64,000 bases of DNA from Flaccisagitta enflata (Eukaryota; Chaetognatha; Sagittoidea; Aphragmophora): positions 2,294,001 to 2,358,000 of the forward strand of contig OZ231126.1 of assembly GCA_965153355.1 (NCBI GenBank), read 5' to 3'. Position 1 is the first letter of the stretch. Each line of letters begins with the position of its first letter. This document shows positions 33,215-45,372 of this stretch, piece after piece. Under the pieces are notes generated by a model. That model was not told where the DNA came from and made no database searches. It worked only from the letters and a program-made list of their open reading frames with translations. Made by a program: the position numbers and the translations under genes.

Positions 33215-33654
33215 AAAAAAAGCTGATTGATGCGGTATAGAAGTAAAGACTGGTGGAAAAAACTAAATGGTGTGTGGTAGTTGATCATAAGCATTCTTGA
33301 AGGCATTAAGTGAGCTTGATTGTCGCATTTCAGATGGGAGACTATTCCATATTTGGGGTCCTCTTACACAAAATAAGTTTATTTTTCTGTTTTTTCTGAT
33401 TTTTTTTTTGTCTGGGGGTGAGGCCGGATGGGGTTGGAGGCCCCTGCTCGACCGTCCGCGACGATATCTTAACCCGATATTGAAGAAGGTTCTTTGGAAG
33501 TGCAGGTGCAGGGTGCCCTGAATGCTCAGATACGCTTACGAACACCCGGATGAACTGACAGACAGCTGAGGAGTATTGGGGGTAGTAACCCTAGTTACCA
33601 TTACTTTCCACCTCTTCTTCTAGCCGTGCATTTACATTGTAAATGTTTTTTTCC

Positions 33655-33745
33655 CAACAAAACTCATTAAACAAACAGAAAGACTCCTTTGAACGGATTT
33701 TACATGATTTGCAATGCTCAAGTAAAAAACGGCGATGTAATATCG
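33655..33745 (+). repeat. 90-bp block repeated in inverted orientation at 35357-35447
   Basis: The segment with AACTCATTAAACAAACAGAA and CTCAAGTAAAAAACGGCGAT is present almost unchanged in reverse complement at 35357-35447. A second short block, CAGTCCCAATTCCGCATTCA (about 33850-33882), is present in reverse complement at 35971-36002. Confidence 0.8.
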
Positions 33746-33886
33746 AAACCATGCCTATCTTCGATTTTGATCAAATTTGTATCAGGGGTAGTCTTTATCA
33801 AGTAGAGTTTACAAGTCAAGTCTTTTGAACTCGGACTCACCACCTTACAGTCAGTCCCAATTCCGCATTCATCCATATGACCATAT

Positions 33887-33930
33887 ACCAATAAAGGCGG
33901 CTAATCGCCGACCGGAAAAAAGTCGTAGAA
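33887..33930 (+). repeat. GGCGGCTAATCGCC repeat, copy 2
   Basis: ACCAATAAAGGCGGCTAATC, CGCC, then GACCGGAAAAAAGTCGTAG; matches 18347 and 34267. Confidence 0.75.
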
Positions 33931-34063
33931 GAGGAGTTTCTTTTTTTCAGAGCATGTTCTTCTTTGAGTGCATCTCATGCTGTCTGATTGACTGTCTGTC
34001 TGTTTTTGTTATTCAATTTACTGGTGTCTATTTTTTCTCTCAGTCTTCCTCTGTCTTTGAGTT

Positions 34064-34153
34064 TGTTTATGTGTGTGTGTTTGTGTGTATTTGTATGCGT
34101 GTGTGTGTGTTTATGTGCGTGTACATAATTGTGTGTGTCTGTGTGTGTCTCTC

Positions 34154-34184
<31 letters not shown>

Positions 34185-34200
34185 TTATTTCTCTCTTCAG
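34064..34200. repeat. (GT)n and (CT)n microsatellite cluster
   Basis: Irregular GT-rich runs pass into CTCTCTTT-type repeats. Confidence 0.9.
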
Positions 34201-34266
34201 TGAAATCTCTCAACAAAGAGAGAAGCCTTTGGCCCTTTATTGGCCAATTAAGGCAAATAAAGGCAC

Positions 34267-34306
34267 CCAATAAAGGCGGCTAATCGCCGACCGGAGAACA
34301 GTTGTA
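34267..34306 (+). repeat. GGCGGCTAATCGCC repeat, copy 3
   Basis: CAATAAAGGCGGCTAATCGCC followed by GACCGGAGAACAGTTGTAG. Confidence 0.75.
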
Positions 34307-34377
34307 GATAGGTCTCTTTTTTCAGTGTCTGTTTTTCTGTGTGTGCATCTCATGATGTTAGGTTGATTGGTTGTCTG

Positions 34378-34548
34378 TTTTTAGTCGCGGACACGCGACT
34401 CTACACCTTGCCGTGTCGGTCAGTAGGTCGGTATATCGGTATGTCCGTCGGTTGGTCCATCTGTCACATTTTTGAATTCCGAGTCATTTTTGCATTACTG
34501 CTCCTGCCCAACCGTCCGCGACTGGATTGCCGTGTATCCGGCCTTGTT
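34378..34548 (-). repeat. Hairpin-capped short repeat, subfamily B, - copy
   Basis: Intact: hairpin GTCGCG-GACA-CGCGAC, CTCTACACCTTGCCG, GTCGG tract, GTCACATTTTTGAATTCCGAG, CTGCTCCTGCCCAACCGTCC and GCCGTGTATCCGGCCTTGTT. This copy gives the empty site for the nested insertion at 3937-4074. Confidence 0.92.
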
Positions 34549-34596
34549 GTAATTCAATCTCTGTCTCCCTGTGTCTCTTTTTCCTCTTACCTCTGT

Positions 34597-34936
<340 letters not shown>

Positions 34937-35039
34937 AGACAGAGTAAAATGCAAAAGCTAGCGTCATAAAACTTGGAGTCAATTTTCGTAACATCTTTAC
35001 AATTCCATATTGTTACATAAGGCCAAAAATAGGGATCGA

Positions 35040-35243
35040 TGAAAAATATCGATTTTTGCGGAAATGCGAAAAAATAAAAAGAAATAAAAAAATTTGTAAC
35101 GCCAAAACTAATGATCGTAGAGAATTCTGGTTGGCGCCATTTGAAAGAGAAAAATAAGCTCTTTCTTAGCTGTGAATATAAAAAAATGTATACTCCCAGC
35201 CCCAAAATGACCCAACTTGCTAAAACTGCCTCAAACCGAAAAT
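35040..35243 (+). repeat. Interspersed repeat H, copy 3
   Basis: It shares GAGAATTCTG, CGCCATTTGAAAGAG, AGCTCTTTCTTAGCTGT and the CCCCAAAATGA...CAACTTGCTAAAAC segment with the copies at 8195 and 18850. Confidence 0.65.
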
Positions 35244-35356
35244 GGAAAACTTTATTTCTCCCCTACGTTTCAAAAAGTCGAATTACGTAATTCGACTTTT
35301 TTCCAATCATCAGATAACGAGATAACGCAACTTGGTTTATGAGGGCATATTTCGCG

Positions 35357-36005
35357 AAATATCGCCGTTTTTTACTTGAGCATTGCAAATCATGTAAAAT
35401 CCGTTCAATGGAGTCTTTCTGTTTGTTTAATGAGTTTTATATATCGAAATATGACCCTCATCCTTCCCTTTTAGTTCGGTCACTCAAAAGGAAGTACTTA
35501 AGCGATTATCAAGCTTAGATTTTATTTACTCGGCTAAAATAATCGGTGAGATAAACAAGGCCGGATACACGGCCATCAGTTGTGGACGGGTGGGCAGGAG
35601 CGGAAATGCGCATTTTCCCACTTTTCAACTCGAGCGTGAAGGACCAACAAACCGACCGACCAACCGACCGACCGACCAACGGACGGACGGACAAAGTCTC
35701 TTATAGAGTTGCGTGTCCGCAACTAAAAAGAAAGAAGAATGAGCAAAATCTAATGATGTGATTGAACAGTGCAGCATTCATACATCTATTTTTACTAAAT
35801 GTAAGGTGTCAAAATCGTTGAAGACCGTAAACAAGACAAACAGCTACATGGAATTGATTCTGATCTTTCAAAAGACACAACTGAAATAATGAAACTTTTG
35901 TAAGCCATATTTCGATATATCGAAATATGCCCAGATGGAAAAAGTTTTGGTTTGCCGAAATATGTTGAGATACGAGCATATGGATGAATGCGGAATTGGG
36001 ACTGA
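35357..36005 (-). repeat. Region sharing two blocks inverted with 33.65-33.88 kb
   Basis: It holds the inverted partners of the blocks at 33655 and 33850, several palindromes (TTTCGCGAAA near 35348, TTTCGATATATCGAAA near 35910) and a hairpin-capped repeat inserted at 35553-35724. Confidence 0.6.
35553..35724 (+). repeat. Hairpin-capped short repeat, subfamily A, + copy
   Basis: Intact copy: AACAAGGCCGGATACACGGCC, GTGGGCAGGAGCGG, TTTTCCCACTTTTCAACTCG, (GACC)n, CTCTTATAGA and hairpin GTTGCG-TGTC-CGCAAC before TAAAAAG. Confidence 0.92.
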
Positions 36006-36218
36006 CTGCTTAACAGCTTAATTGAGCATAAACAAAGACGGGGTTATTACATCCCCAGTCACTAGTTTAATACCCATTTTTGGACGTTAGGTGATTAAGA
36101 TGTATCAATTCTATTACCTTGACTGTCATTAGATTTAGTAACTTTCCCTCAAAACGTCACAACTCTTGAGCACATAACCAGAAATTACAATAAGGAAGCT
36201 TCACCAACAAGCAAGTGT

Positions 36219-36458
36219 TTTTAGTCGCGGACAAGCGACTCTAGAACTTGCCGCGTCGGTCGGTCGGTTGGTCGGTCGGTCGGTCACGTATCCTTTTTGA
36301 TTTCCGCTCCTGCCCACCCGTCCGCGACTTGGGGGGGAGTATATACGGCCTTGTTTTCAGTCGTGCGCGACGCGACTCTATATTGGATGTACCGACATAC
36401 CGACCGACCTACCGACCGACACTGCAAGGTGTAGAATCGCGTGTCCGCCACTAAAAAT
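36219..36458. repeat. Two hairpin-capped repeats head to head
   Basis: A minus-strand subfamily B copy (36219-36356; hairpin GTCGCG-GACA-AGCGAC, far end TACGGCCTTGTTTT) is followed by a plus-oriented right half (about 36385-36458) with GACCTACCGACCGACAC, CAAGGTGTAGA and a damaged hairpin ATCGCG-TGTC-CGCCAC. Only the stem of the older-looking half has lost pairing. Confidence 0.75.
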
Positions 36459-37010
36459 ATGACTTTTTCACGACTTTCAAAAAGCAACGGTTTTACTTTA
36501 TTTTTATTTTTTTATTTTTTTTATTTTTTTATTTTTGCGTCATTTCTGAACAAATTGACCAAAAATTCTGGGATTGCGCTATATTTGTAGAAAATTCAAT
36601 GTAGATTAAAAATCTCACTAAAAAAGGTCAAAATTCTGTTTCAAAGCCGACTTATCTTAGTCTAAAGCTGTTGCAATACTTCCTAGGTAGTATTTTCAAA
36701 GTTTACCCAGTTTTATTAGAGTCAAATTTTTCTGATAATTTTTAACTCTTGACCGATTAATTCTTTTTGAATTTTAGTTTAAAAACATTATTTTTAACAG
36801 GGTACCAATTACGGATTCTTTTGCACACCTCGTTAGACAATTAAGGACAGGAACCTAGAATCATAGTCACAAAGCATGGATCAAATGAGCACTTCTCTAT
36901 TATGAACACCCTAGTCTAAAACTGCTCTACTGTATGCGCTACGTGGACAGGTACCATGAATTTACATGCCTGCAATCTTGCCTTTCTTTTCTTCAGATAA
37001 TAAAAACAAA

Positions 37011-37344
37011 ATGTTCAAAAACTTTGCCTTAAACTTCTGGGTCAAAAACCCACGACAAATGCTCTATTTGTTGGCTAACTTCATCAGAAAACGATGGAAA
37101 CTTTTTGTGGTGATGATGATACTTGCCACTGTCTTTTATGTCGCGCGTTATACACGTCATCATCTTTATATGTTGAATCTGAATTTCATTAAAGTCTCTC
37201 GTCAAGCTTTGGGTGAAATTGACCGCCTTTTCAAATCAATTCATGCCAAGAATGACTTCCGACATAAATACGATACTCCATTTGCATCTCAATACAATTT
37301 GAATACAAAAACAAATACATTACCTCTTTGCCACTGGATGGAAG
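37011..37344 (+). CDS. LicD-family (fukutin-like) protein, exon 1
   Basis: The ATG follows acceptor TTTCTTCAG by about 16 bases in AAACAAAATG context; donor GAAG-GTACGT starts at 37345. Residues 1-111 begin MFKNFALNFWVKNPRQMLYL, with a basic cluster RKRWK and a single membrane span at about 31-45 (LFVVMMILATVFYVA), giving a type II membrane protein of the Golgi or ER type expected for this family. The rest is stem region ending CHWME before the split codon. The catalytic part is in exons 2 and 3. Confidence 0.75.
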
Positions 37345-39006
37345 GTACGTTGAGCCACCCAACTATCTGGTGTATTCTAAGCGGAGGGCACAAACCTTGC
37401 AAATAATTTATTCGCCCTATTAAATCTTTTTTTTGTCAGATTTCTGATCATTTTTCTTCTGATAAGCTTGCATCCTGGGTTCATAATGTGTATTTACAAT
37501 CAAAAAAGAATTGTTTAAATCACAAGAAACAACTGTAACCAAAAACTTTTTTTTTAGCGGAAACTCAGTACCTAAATAGCTGTAGGAATATCATTATTAT
37601 CATTGATATACAGTGGAGCACCGCTAGAGCGCACCCGCTATTAAGGTATGCCCGCCTATAAGGCATACAACAGCCAGTCCAATGTGAATTTCTTGATGTT
37701 ATTTCTATATTGGCATTATAGAAATATAGATGCAGCTTCCTTATAAGGCAGGATTTTGTCCAATCTCTTGGAATACGCTACAGTGAAGCTCTTATGTACT
37801 ATCAGGATGTGAACAAAATATCATTTTTTTAACATTTTCTTTGTTTTTTTGTTCCTAAAAATGGTAGTCATACTATGTTGAAAAAAAAAAATCGTCCATT
37901 ATATTGAGCTTTATAAAAAGAAATGAAAGAAATGAAAGAATCTTTAAAAAATTCAAATTTAAATTTCAAATTTTCAAGTTATCTACGCAAACCGCATCTT
38001 GCTATCTCAATTGTTTTAGAAGTCATCTCACTTTGAATGAAATCCCTCTTTTTGAAGGTTTCATGATTTGATTTTTTTGTCAGGTGATCTTTTCATTGAA
38101 ACAGCTATGACTCGTTTGTTTTTTGATGAATTAACAAAAAAAATGGTGAACAACATGTAGAATTTTCAAAGACGCATCTTTTCTCTATTTGGCGCAACAA
38201 ATTTAGTCCAGTCGTTAAAAAGTTATGGTTAGTTGAAAAAAAAATGAAAAAGTTTCTCATTGCATTAAACATCTTGAATACACTTTTTTTTTATAAGAAC
38301 CTAGTTTATAAGAACATCAAGGCTTCAAATGACCCCAAAATTAAGAACATCTTAAGAACATACAAAGGCTTCAAATCTTGAGAAAAAAATTTCGCTTAAA
38401 ATAACATTTAAAGAACATTAACAAAACGCTAACATTTTAGTATAATTAAGCTTAAGTTTCCTAATTTCTAATATAAAAACCAAAAAAATACCATTGGACA
38501 TTTATGTTAAGCACTTGTTTTGATAATATTCAATAGAAATATATTCAATATAATCAAATAATAGTATATTATAAGGTTCCTTATAATTTATGTAGCATTT
38601 TAAATTAAGAACGCTCTAAGAACGTTGAAGGCTTCATTTGGCCTTGAAAATAAGAACATGAAGCCTTCAAAAAAAAAAATGACGTTCTTATAAAAAAAAA
38701 AAAAGTGTACCATTACTCCAGATCACCTCAAGAAGCTCAAAAATTGCTCACTTGACAAATACCCACCATCATCCACCCTAAAAAAGTTCATACAAATACC
38801 TAATGATTTGAAATTGAATAGTATTCCCTTTACTTGTTTAAAGATGCACTTATGTTGTTAGGTGAACGATTTTTTTCCAAGATAGTAGAGAACGTAAACA
38901 TGAATATGTATTGGCGCAGCAAAGAATCCCTCACAAATGTAGGCCATTACATTCGCACAAAAATTTGGACTATGGCATGATACAAAATCGTTTTTGGTCC
39001 TTGCAG
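37345..39006 (+). other. LicD gene intron 1
   Basis: GTACGT to TTGCAG. Apart from the TA-target MITE it is AT-rich. At 37611-37680 CAGTGGAGCACCGCTAGAGC recalls the dispersed fragment at 13097 but is more diverged. Confidence 0.6.
38279..38709. mobile_element. TA-target MITE, about 430 bp, second close copy
   Basis: TA-CACTTTTTTTTTATAAGAAC and GTTCTTATAAAA...AAGTG-TA. It is the same element as 25303-25728 and lies in the first intron of the LicD gene. Confidence 0.85.
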
Positions 39007-39114
39007 AACAACCGCTTTATCTCCCCGACGACGATGACGACTTTGAGAGGATGTTGCTCACATGGATGAATGAATTCAACGTCACTTACACAATATACGC
39101 GGGAACATTAATAG
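39007..39114 (+). CDS. LicD-family protein, exon 2
   Basis: Acceptor TCCTTGCAG precedes it, and donor AATAG-GTGAGT follows at 39115. In phase with exon 1 it encodes EQPLYLPDDDDDFERMLLTW, then MNEFNVTYTIYAGTLIG, the start of the LicD nucleotidyltransferase domain (the conserved GTLxGxxRHH...DDDxD motif spans the next junction). Copies of the exon's right end plus donor follow in tandem in the intron. Confidence 0.85.
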
Positions 39115-39745
39115 GTGAGTCTATGTGAATTTGAAAGGATGTTACTCACATGGATGAATGAATTCAACGTCACTTACACAATATACGCGGGAACATTAAT
39201 AGGTGAGTCTATGTAAATTTAAGAGGATGTTACTCACATGGATGAATGAATTCAACGTCACTTACACAATATACGCGGGAACATTAATAGGTGAGTCTAT
39301 GTAAATTCAAGAGGATGTTGCTCACATGGATGAATGAATTCAACGTCACTTACACAATATACGCGGGAACATTAATAGGTGAGTCTATGTAAGTTTGGTG
39401 AATTTAACGTAACTTGCACAATATACGCGGGAACATTAAAAGGTGATTGTATGTAAATTTGATGAATTCAATGTCACTTACACAATATACGCGGGAACAT
39501 TGATAGGTAAGTCTATGTAAATTTGATGAATGTAACATCTTTTACACAATATACGCGGGAACATTAATAGGCGAGTCAATGTAAATTTGGTGAATTGAAC
39601 GTAAATAACACAATATAGGCGGGAATATTACTTGGTGAGCGAATGTATACTTGGTGAATTTAACGTAACTAACGCAATATAGGCCGGAACATTACTAGGT
39701 GAATGAATGTATATTTGGTGAATTTAACGTAACTATGTAACTGTT
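39046..39745 (+). repeat. Tandem repeat of exon end plus splice donor, nine to ten units
   Basis: The unit carries GAATTCAACGTCACTTACAC, AATATACGCGGGAACATTAA, TAGGTGAGTCTATGTAAATT. The first four units are about 85-88 bases and nearly identical and include the upstream GAGGATGTTGCTCACATGG; the next five are about 63 bases and increasingly diverged to the right, followed by a partial unit. The first unit is the real exon 2 end. Confidence 0.95.
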
Positions 39746-39855
39746 TACCAGTCAAAATACAATACGGATTCTTCTTACACTCGTACAGTGTTTGCCAGGT
39801 CTAGAATGAGCAAATACAAAATAAAATAATCCATTGACTCTTTCTGCCCAAACAG

Positions 39856-40383
<528 letters not shown>

Positions 40384-40804
40384 GTAAGTGCTGGTTTCGA
40401 ACCATACCTACGCAGTGCGTTCATCAATCGGTGGAACTGGCTATGAGCGCTTTCAAACAGACGAAAGAGGAAATTATGACTCCGATGGTGTTTATCAATC
40501 AAAACCGTGGGCACAGATATTCGTTCATCGAAAGAAGTGTCAAAAATCCATTCCATCCAAAATGGAAAGCAATGGATTCTCAACGGACGCCGTGAATAGA
40601 GCGTTCCGTTTCATGGAAACTAGGAATGTTTTTTGCGCTTCCAATGATATCCGCTTTCGCTGCCGCTTCCGCTTCCGCTTCCGCTTCTGCTTCCACTTCC
40701 GCTGGCCTTTTTCATCCCAAATACTAGTAGTAGCCATTCCACCCATAGAATTGGAAGTGGTCAACTACTATCACAACATAGGGTATTATGTAAAAATTAT
40801 GTAA
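40384..40804 (+). other. Possible further LicD coding sequence or pseudo-exon with GGAAGC repeat
   Basis: A different frame is open from about 40388 to 40804, with GTGYERFQTDERGNYDSDGV and VVNYYHNIGYYVKI and a second good donor at 40800 (TTAT-GTAAGTA). A (GCTTCC)n array at 40650-40707 breaks the middle. It may be exon sequence moved out of frame by repeat change, or intron. I cannot decide which. Confidence 0.35.
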
Positions 40805-41593
40805 GTATTATGCCCTAACAGTAGCCAAAAAACAGAAACAATTGTTTTAGGTTGCAAAAACCCCTTGAACTACTGCCGTATTTGCCTTAAAGGATAAAAA
40901 CAGTTTCTCTTATGCTGTGCTTACTTGAGCCATGGCGCTAATACCTTGTTTGCCTTCAAAGAGGAATAGAAAATTTATAAACATTTTGCAAAGTGAAGAC
41001 CTCCAATTTGTGTAAAAAAAGTTCTACTCCACTACAAATACTGCATTTGTTTTAAAGTCATGTGTATAATATTTCAATGAATGATGTATTTTTCGCATTG
41101 TTTGATATTTCTACAGCTTTCCATACAATCTTTCATTACGAATTCTTTTTTTTTTTATTCAACTGAGGTACGCCATAAGTCGTTGCCGATAGGAAGATAG
41201 TACAGCGATCATTTCCATATTTTAACCAAATAAGGAGGCGTTTTCAGTCCCAATTTATCTTCTCTCCACATGGAGGGTTTGATTACTCAACTCCGTAAAG
41301 AAAATAGGGACAACTTGACGATATAATGGGCTGCCCCTGCCCCTGCCCTTAAAGCCCATTATATGTTAAGTGGTATTATATCCCCATTGAACTACTGTAC
41401 CCCCCTCCCCAATGGTCTATGCCCTTTCCTCTCTGCCCCTTCTTAGTGAATATCCTGTTTGAGGTCATTGAACCATCTCTACCATCATCAAAACCGAAGG
41501 ATCGAGGCAGTTGAAAGAAGGAAATTCAGATATGAGGGCTAAACTCTGTAACATAAGACCTATTTTAGTAGTAGTAAAAAGATATGTAACAAT
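40805..41593. other. Intergenic sequence with one perfect inverted repeat
   Basis: No gene recognised. TATAATGGGCT and AGCCCATTATA form an 11-12 base stem at about 41319-41365 around a CCCCTGCCCCTGCCC loop. Confidence 0.5.
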
Positions 41594-41598
41594 GCCAT

Positions 41599-42512
41599 TA
41601 TAAGTTACGCCCACGAGTTTCAACTGGCACTGTCTATGAGCGTCTATCTGACTGACGACTTGTGGTGAAAGAAAGTTGGCCGATTGGAAAATAGGAAGGC
41701 GATCGTCTCGTTTATTCCATAAAAATTTCAACAACTGAAGAGAGGGGGAAAAATGAAAGGGAAAGTGGGCGTTAATGGTGATCAGCAAACGCAAAAGATA
41801 ACATGAAATCGAGATAGGACACAATAAAGGACAGAAACAGCACATGACAACATGTTCATCTTCTTCAGAGCCCATGCCACCTGATAATACCTGCCCCTGC
41901 CCCGGCCCATCCCATTAAATTCATCCATATCATCCCCATAGTAAGCTGATCGGGCAAGCGATAAAAATCATGCTAAAATCCGGCGATAAAAATGCAAAAA
42001 TGCAAAAGACAAGAATAACAGACCGGAAGACAAGATAAAAACAACGTTAATAAAAGCAAAGACGCGTCTATAAAACTTACTTTTAGGCCCACTTTCGTTG
42101 GTTTCAACCCACAGTCTGTCGATGTCAAACTAACGTTAATTGTCCGTTCATAAGTTTATCTGCAATAAAAAGATGAGAGATTATTGAAATTAGTGAATTC
42201 CAAGGGCACATTCAATCAATCGCGAAAAATCAATCAATCACTTTAGGAAGCAATGCCGTAAATAAATAAAAACAATCAATCCAAAATTGGATGACACGAA
42301 GACGAGTTACGTATGTTTGTTTACGTAATAAAAACAAATGGCATAAAATACAAGGCGCAACCATATGGTTACCCATCTAGCCTTCATTATAAGAAATGGC
42401 GAGAAACAAAAGACACCGGCATTGAATAATAAGAAAAGAGGAAAAGCCAAAAGCACGCAAAAGAAACAAAAGCACACATACTTAATCAACGGACGGACAT
42501 ACATTTCTAACA
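41599..42512 (-). repeat. 3' LTR of the BEL/Pao element
   Basis: Read on the minus strand it starts TGTTAGAAATG and ends CTTATA. Just upstream on that strand is the purine-rich AAAAATGGGGCAGAA, a good polypurine tract, which fixes the orientation. It is nearly identical to the other LTR with a few indels and substitutions. Confidence 0.88.
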
Positions 42513-43605
42513 TTCTGCCCCATTTTTGGAATTTCACGAATTTCAAAAATCCGACATCTAGTTTCCGGTCGGGGAAACCCTACTAAAAAACCGATACTAC
42601 CTTCCTTAAAAAAAAAATTATACAGACACAGCCCCCGCCCCTCCCCCCCCGTCCACCGCCTCTTACATCCCCACCCTAACTATCAACAGATCGAAGACTG
42701 CACGAATGATGATTTCCGTCCGGAAAGGATCCACCACCAGCAATTTTTCAACGATCAACGAAGACGCGGATGGAAACGAGGCGGCGACGAGGAGGTTGAG
42801 GCGCCCGTTCTGTAAAAATTAAGGGGAAAGGGGGGGGGGAAGGGGGAACGGGCCTTGGAGCACTCCAAGCCTGGGATTTGACTTGAGAGTGGAAAATAAT
42901 AAGTAGGGGCATACTACTAAAAACATGTCATACGAAAATATTTGTAACAACGACTAAAAAGACCATGTCTAAAACACACAAAACAAAAATGTACCTGTTC
43001 CAAGGAACCAAACAAAACAAGACAAAATAAATAAGTTACTAACTATATGTAAAAACGAATATGAAAGGCGAAAAAATTAGTAAGCATCATGGAACGACCA
43101 CGTCACCTGCGCCTTCTCCATTACAGAGACGAGCGGGTCATTCCGGCGCTCCAAAAAACCTCGTCAATCCGTGGGCGAAAGGCGACGAATGATGTCGTCA
43201 ACGGCGACCGCATCGAAAGGCGCAGGTGGAGCCGGATGCTGACGTGACATCTTGACTCCGACGAGCGACTTCAAGATGTAGACTGACTTCGTAGATGGCA
43301 TAACGTCGTCAGCGGAAGCTTTGAAATGTTCGTTATCGCGAACTGATAATGGTAAGAACGGATTTTGGCACAATAATATGTACATATAGACAGAGCGAAT
43401 GAATCAGTGTTTTGATGTGTGAGTGGAAATGGATAACATAATTGACAAGAGGAAAGATGAAAGCATGGATAATCAGAACCAAATATGAATAATAACAACT
43501 CTTTGTAAATATACAAGTCAGAGTTTCAATCACTCATATCTATAGTTACTAATGGACAGGCCCATGCGCTCTTTTTCTCTCTCTCTCAAAACTTAGCGTT
43601 TTTTA

Positions 43606-44155
43606 TGAATCCAATTCCAGCCGCAGAAGCTTTATGCGGTCTTTCGTCACGATCTTTTCATCTTGGCGTCGAACATAAGCCCTCCGGACATGAGCTGATG
43701 ATCCTTCGACACCCATGACGCGTCCTAAACTCAATTGACGAGGCAGCGTTTCGTCCATGACGACGACCATGTCGCCGACCGCAAAGTCTCTCTCGGATCT
43801 CGACCATTTGCCGCGCGTGAAGAAGCGCCAAATATTCGACCTCCACGATTTCCAAAAGCGCATCCACACGTGCATCGCCTCCCATTGAATCTTCGCTGAG
43901 TCGGCGTCAGAGTTGACCGCCTTGCGCCAGATCCAGAGGGGCGTGACCGGATGTTGATGGATTGAGGATATGATTCGGTGTGAGGGCATCAGAATTATTT
44001 GGATCATCGCTGAGCGCTGTCAGAGGACGGCGATTGAGAATTCCTTCAACTTCGACGACAGCAGTGTTGAAGGCATCGACGTGAGGGATGGCGCCAATAG
44101 AGATGGAAGCAAGATGGCGCTTGATGGAAGATGACTAGATTCGTTCTTCTGTTAA
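43606..44155 (-). pseudogene. BEL/Pao integrase core end and C-terminal region
   Basis: Read on the minus strand, one frame gives VEVEGILNRRPLTALSDDPN followed by NSDALTPNHIL, the conserved end of the Pao integrase core. After a frame change near 43910 a second frame gives FWKSWRS, then DFAVGDMVVVMDETLPRQLS, LGRVMGVEG and VRRAYVRR, matching the DUF5641-type region that closes Pao Pol proteins. The frame change makes it non-functional. Confidence 0.8.
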
Positions 44156-44209
44156 AGTTCTTCGGGCATCTGGCACGTGTTGACGCGCTCTTGACAGCCT
44201 GAAGACCTT

Positions 44210-44635
44210 TTATAATCCACACAAATTGCGTAGTTGGCCCAATGTATGCTTTACACCCACGTGAAAATCATTATGATGATAATGGCGAATTAATGATTTC
44301 ACATTCTCGTCTTTTGGCGGAAGGATGAAAGGGAATGTAGCGTCATGTGCGATGTCGGCATTCTCCAATCGGCTGCCGACGCGAAGGACGCCGTCGTCAT
44401 CGACGAAAGGGTTCAACTTTAGCACATCCTTGTTCTTGATGATAAAGTCACGACGGCTTTCTGGCTGAAAGGCTTTTTCCAACTCCAATTGTTCGAAAAC
44501 GTCGGAATAACGTTGCCGCTGCATTGACTTGACGAGCTGTTTGCACGCCTCCTCCAAGACGTCTTGCGTCACTTCCGGTTTAGGAAGAAGATCCTTTGCT
44601 GCAATTGGGCAAAAGTATGTCTTTTCCTCTAACAT
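44210..44635 (-). pseudogene. BEL/Pao integrase zinc-binding region
   Basis: The frame contains LNPFVDDDGVLRVGSRLENA, then FPFILPPKDENVKSLIRHYH and HNDFHVGVKHTLGQLR, the H2C2-type segment that precedes the Pao integrase core. It stops at the left where most of the DDE core has been lost; only the core end survives at 43.9-44.1 kb. Confidence 0.82.
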
Positions 44636-44639
44636 TTTG

Positions 44640-45372
44640 CACGCTCTGAATTTTCAAGGGCGCCCATCTCTCTTAAGTGAGACGATTGGTGATGCAAAGT
44701 CATGGTAGAAGATGCGGCCAATGCTGCTGTTGAGGACGCTGCATTGTCGAGGACAGCACCGATGCTGCTCGCAGGACGCGATCATCATCCGCGTGGCGGC
44801 GGCTGGACCGATGCAGCACCCGCCTTCCCCGCTTGTTAGCTATGTCCAACCTAATAAACATCTGAAGCAAGTCAAGGATCCTGAAGGCCCTCAGCGGATT
44901 TCCTGGATGGTCAAGTGTGGCATCCGCATGCGCCGCCTCTCCGGCGATCATCATAACGCCGCTTTCTGCTTGAATCTTTATATTCTGATATGGTCGATAG
45001 TATTGAGAAAAAGGAGGATCGTTTCATAGCTCACTGTTAAATAAAATAAAATCGACTTCCATTAACTCATCGTGTTGACGCTTCTGATAATGCACATACC
45101 TTCGTCACCGACTTCATTGGTGAATGATGCGATGAAACTATCCTCAACAATATGATTTCCTGTGCAATTTCACTGCCATTTGCACCATGGTTTTGAATCC
45201 AGAAGACTGCGACGACATTGGTACTCGACACGCTGCGATCAGCCTGAGTCGTATTTCATATAGCATGGTCGCCCTCTGCACACCAAGAATTGCTTAGCGA
45301 TAGTCATTGGCTCCACCGGACGGGATAACGCGTCGTCATCGAAGAGACGGACCGCGACGCTACAGCCGCCAG
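44640..45372 (-). other. Collapsed protease-reverse transcriptase region of the BEL/Pao element
   Basis: Only about 730 bases separate the Gag knuckles from the integrase zinc-binding region, where intact elements carry protease, reverse transcriptase and RNase H. No YxDD or comparable motif is visible in any minus-strand frame, and stops are frequent. Confidence 0.65.
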
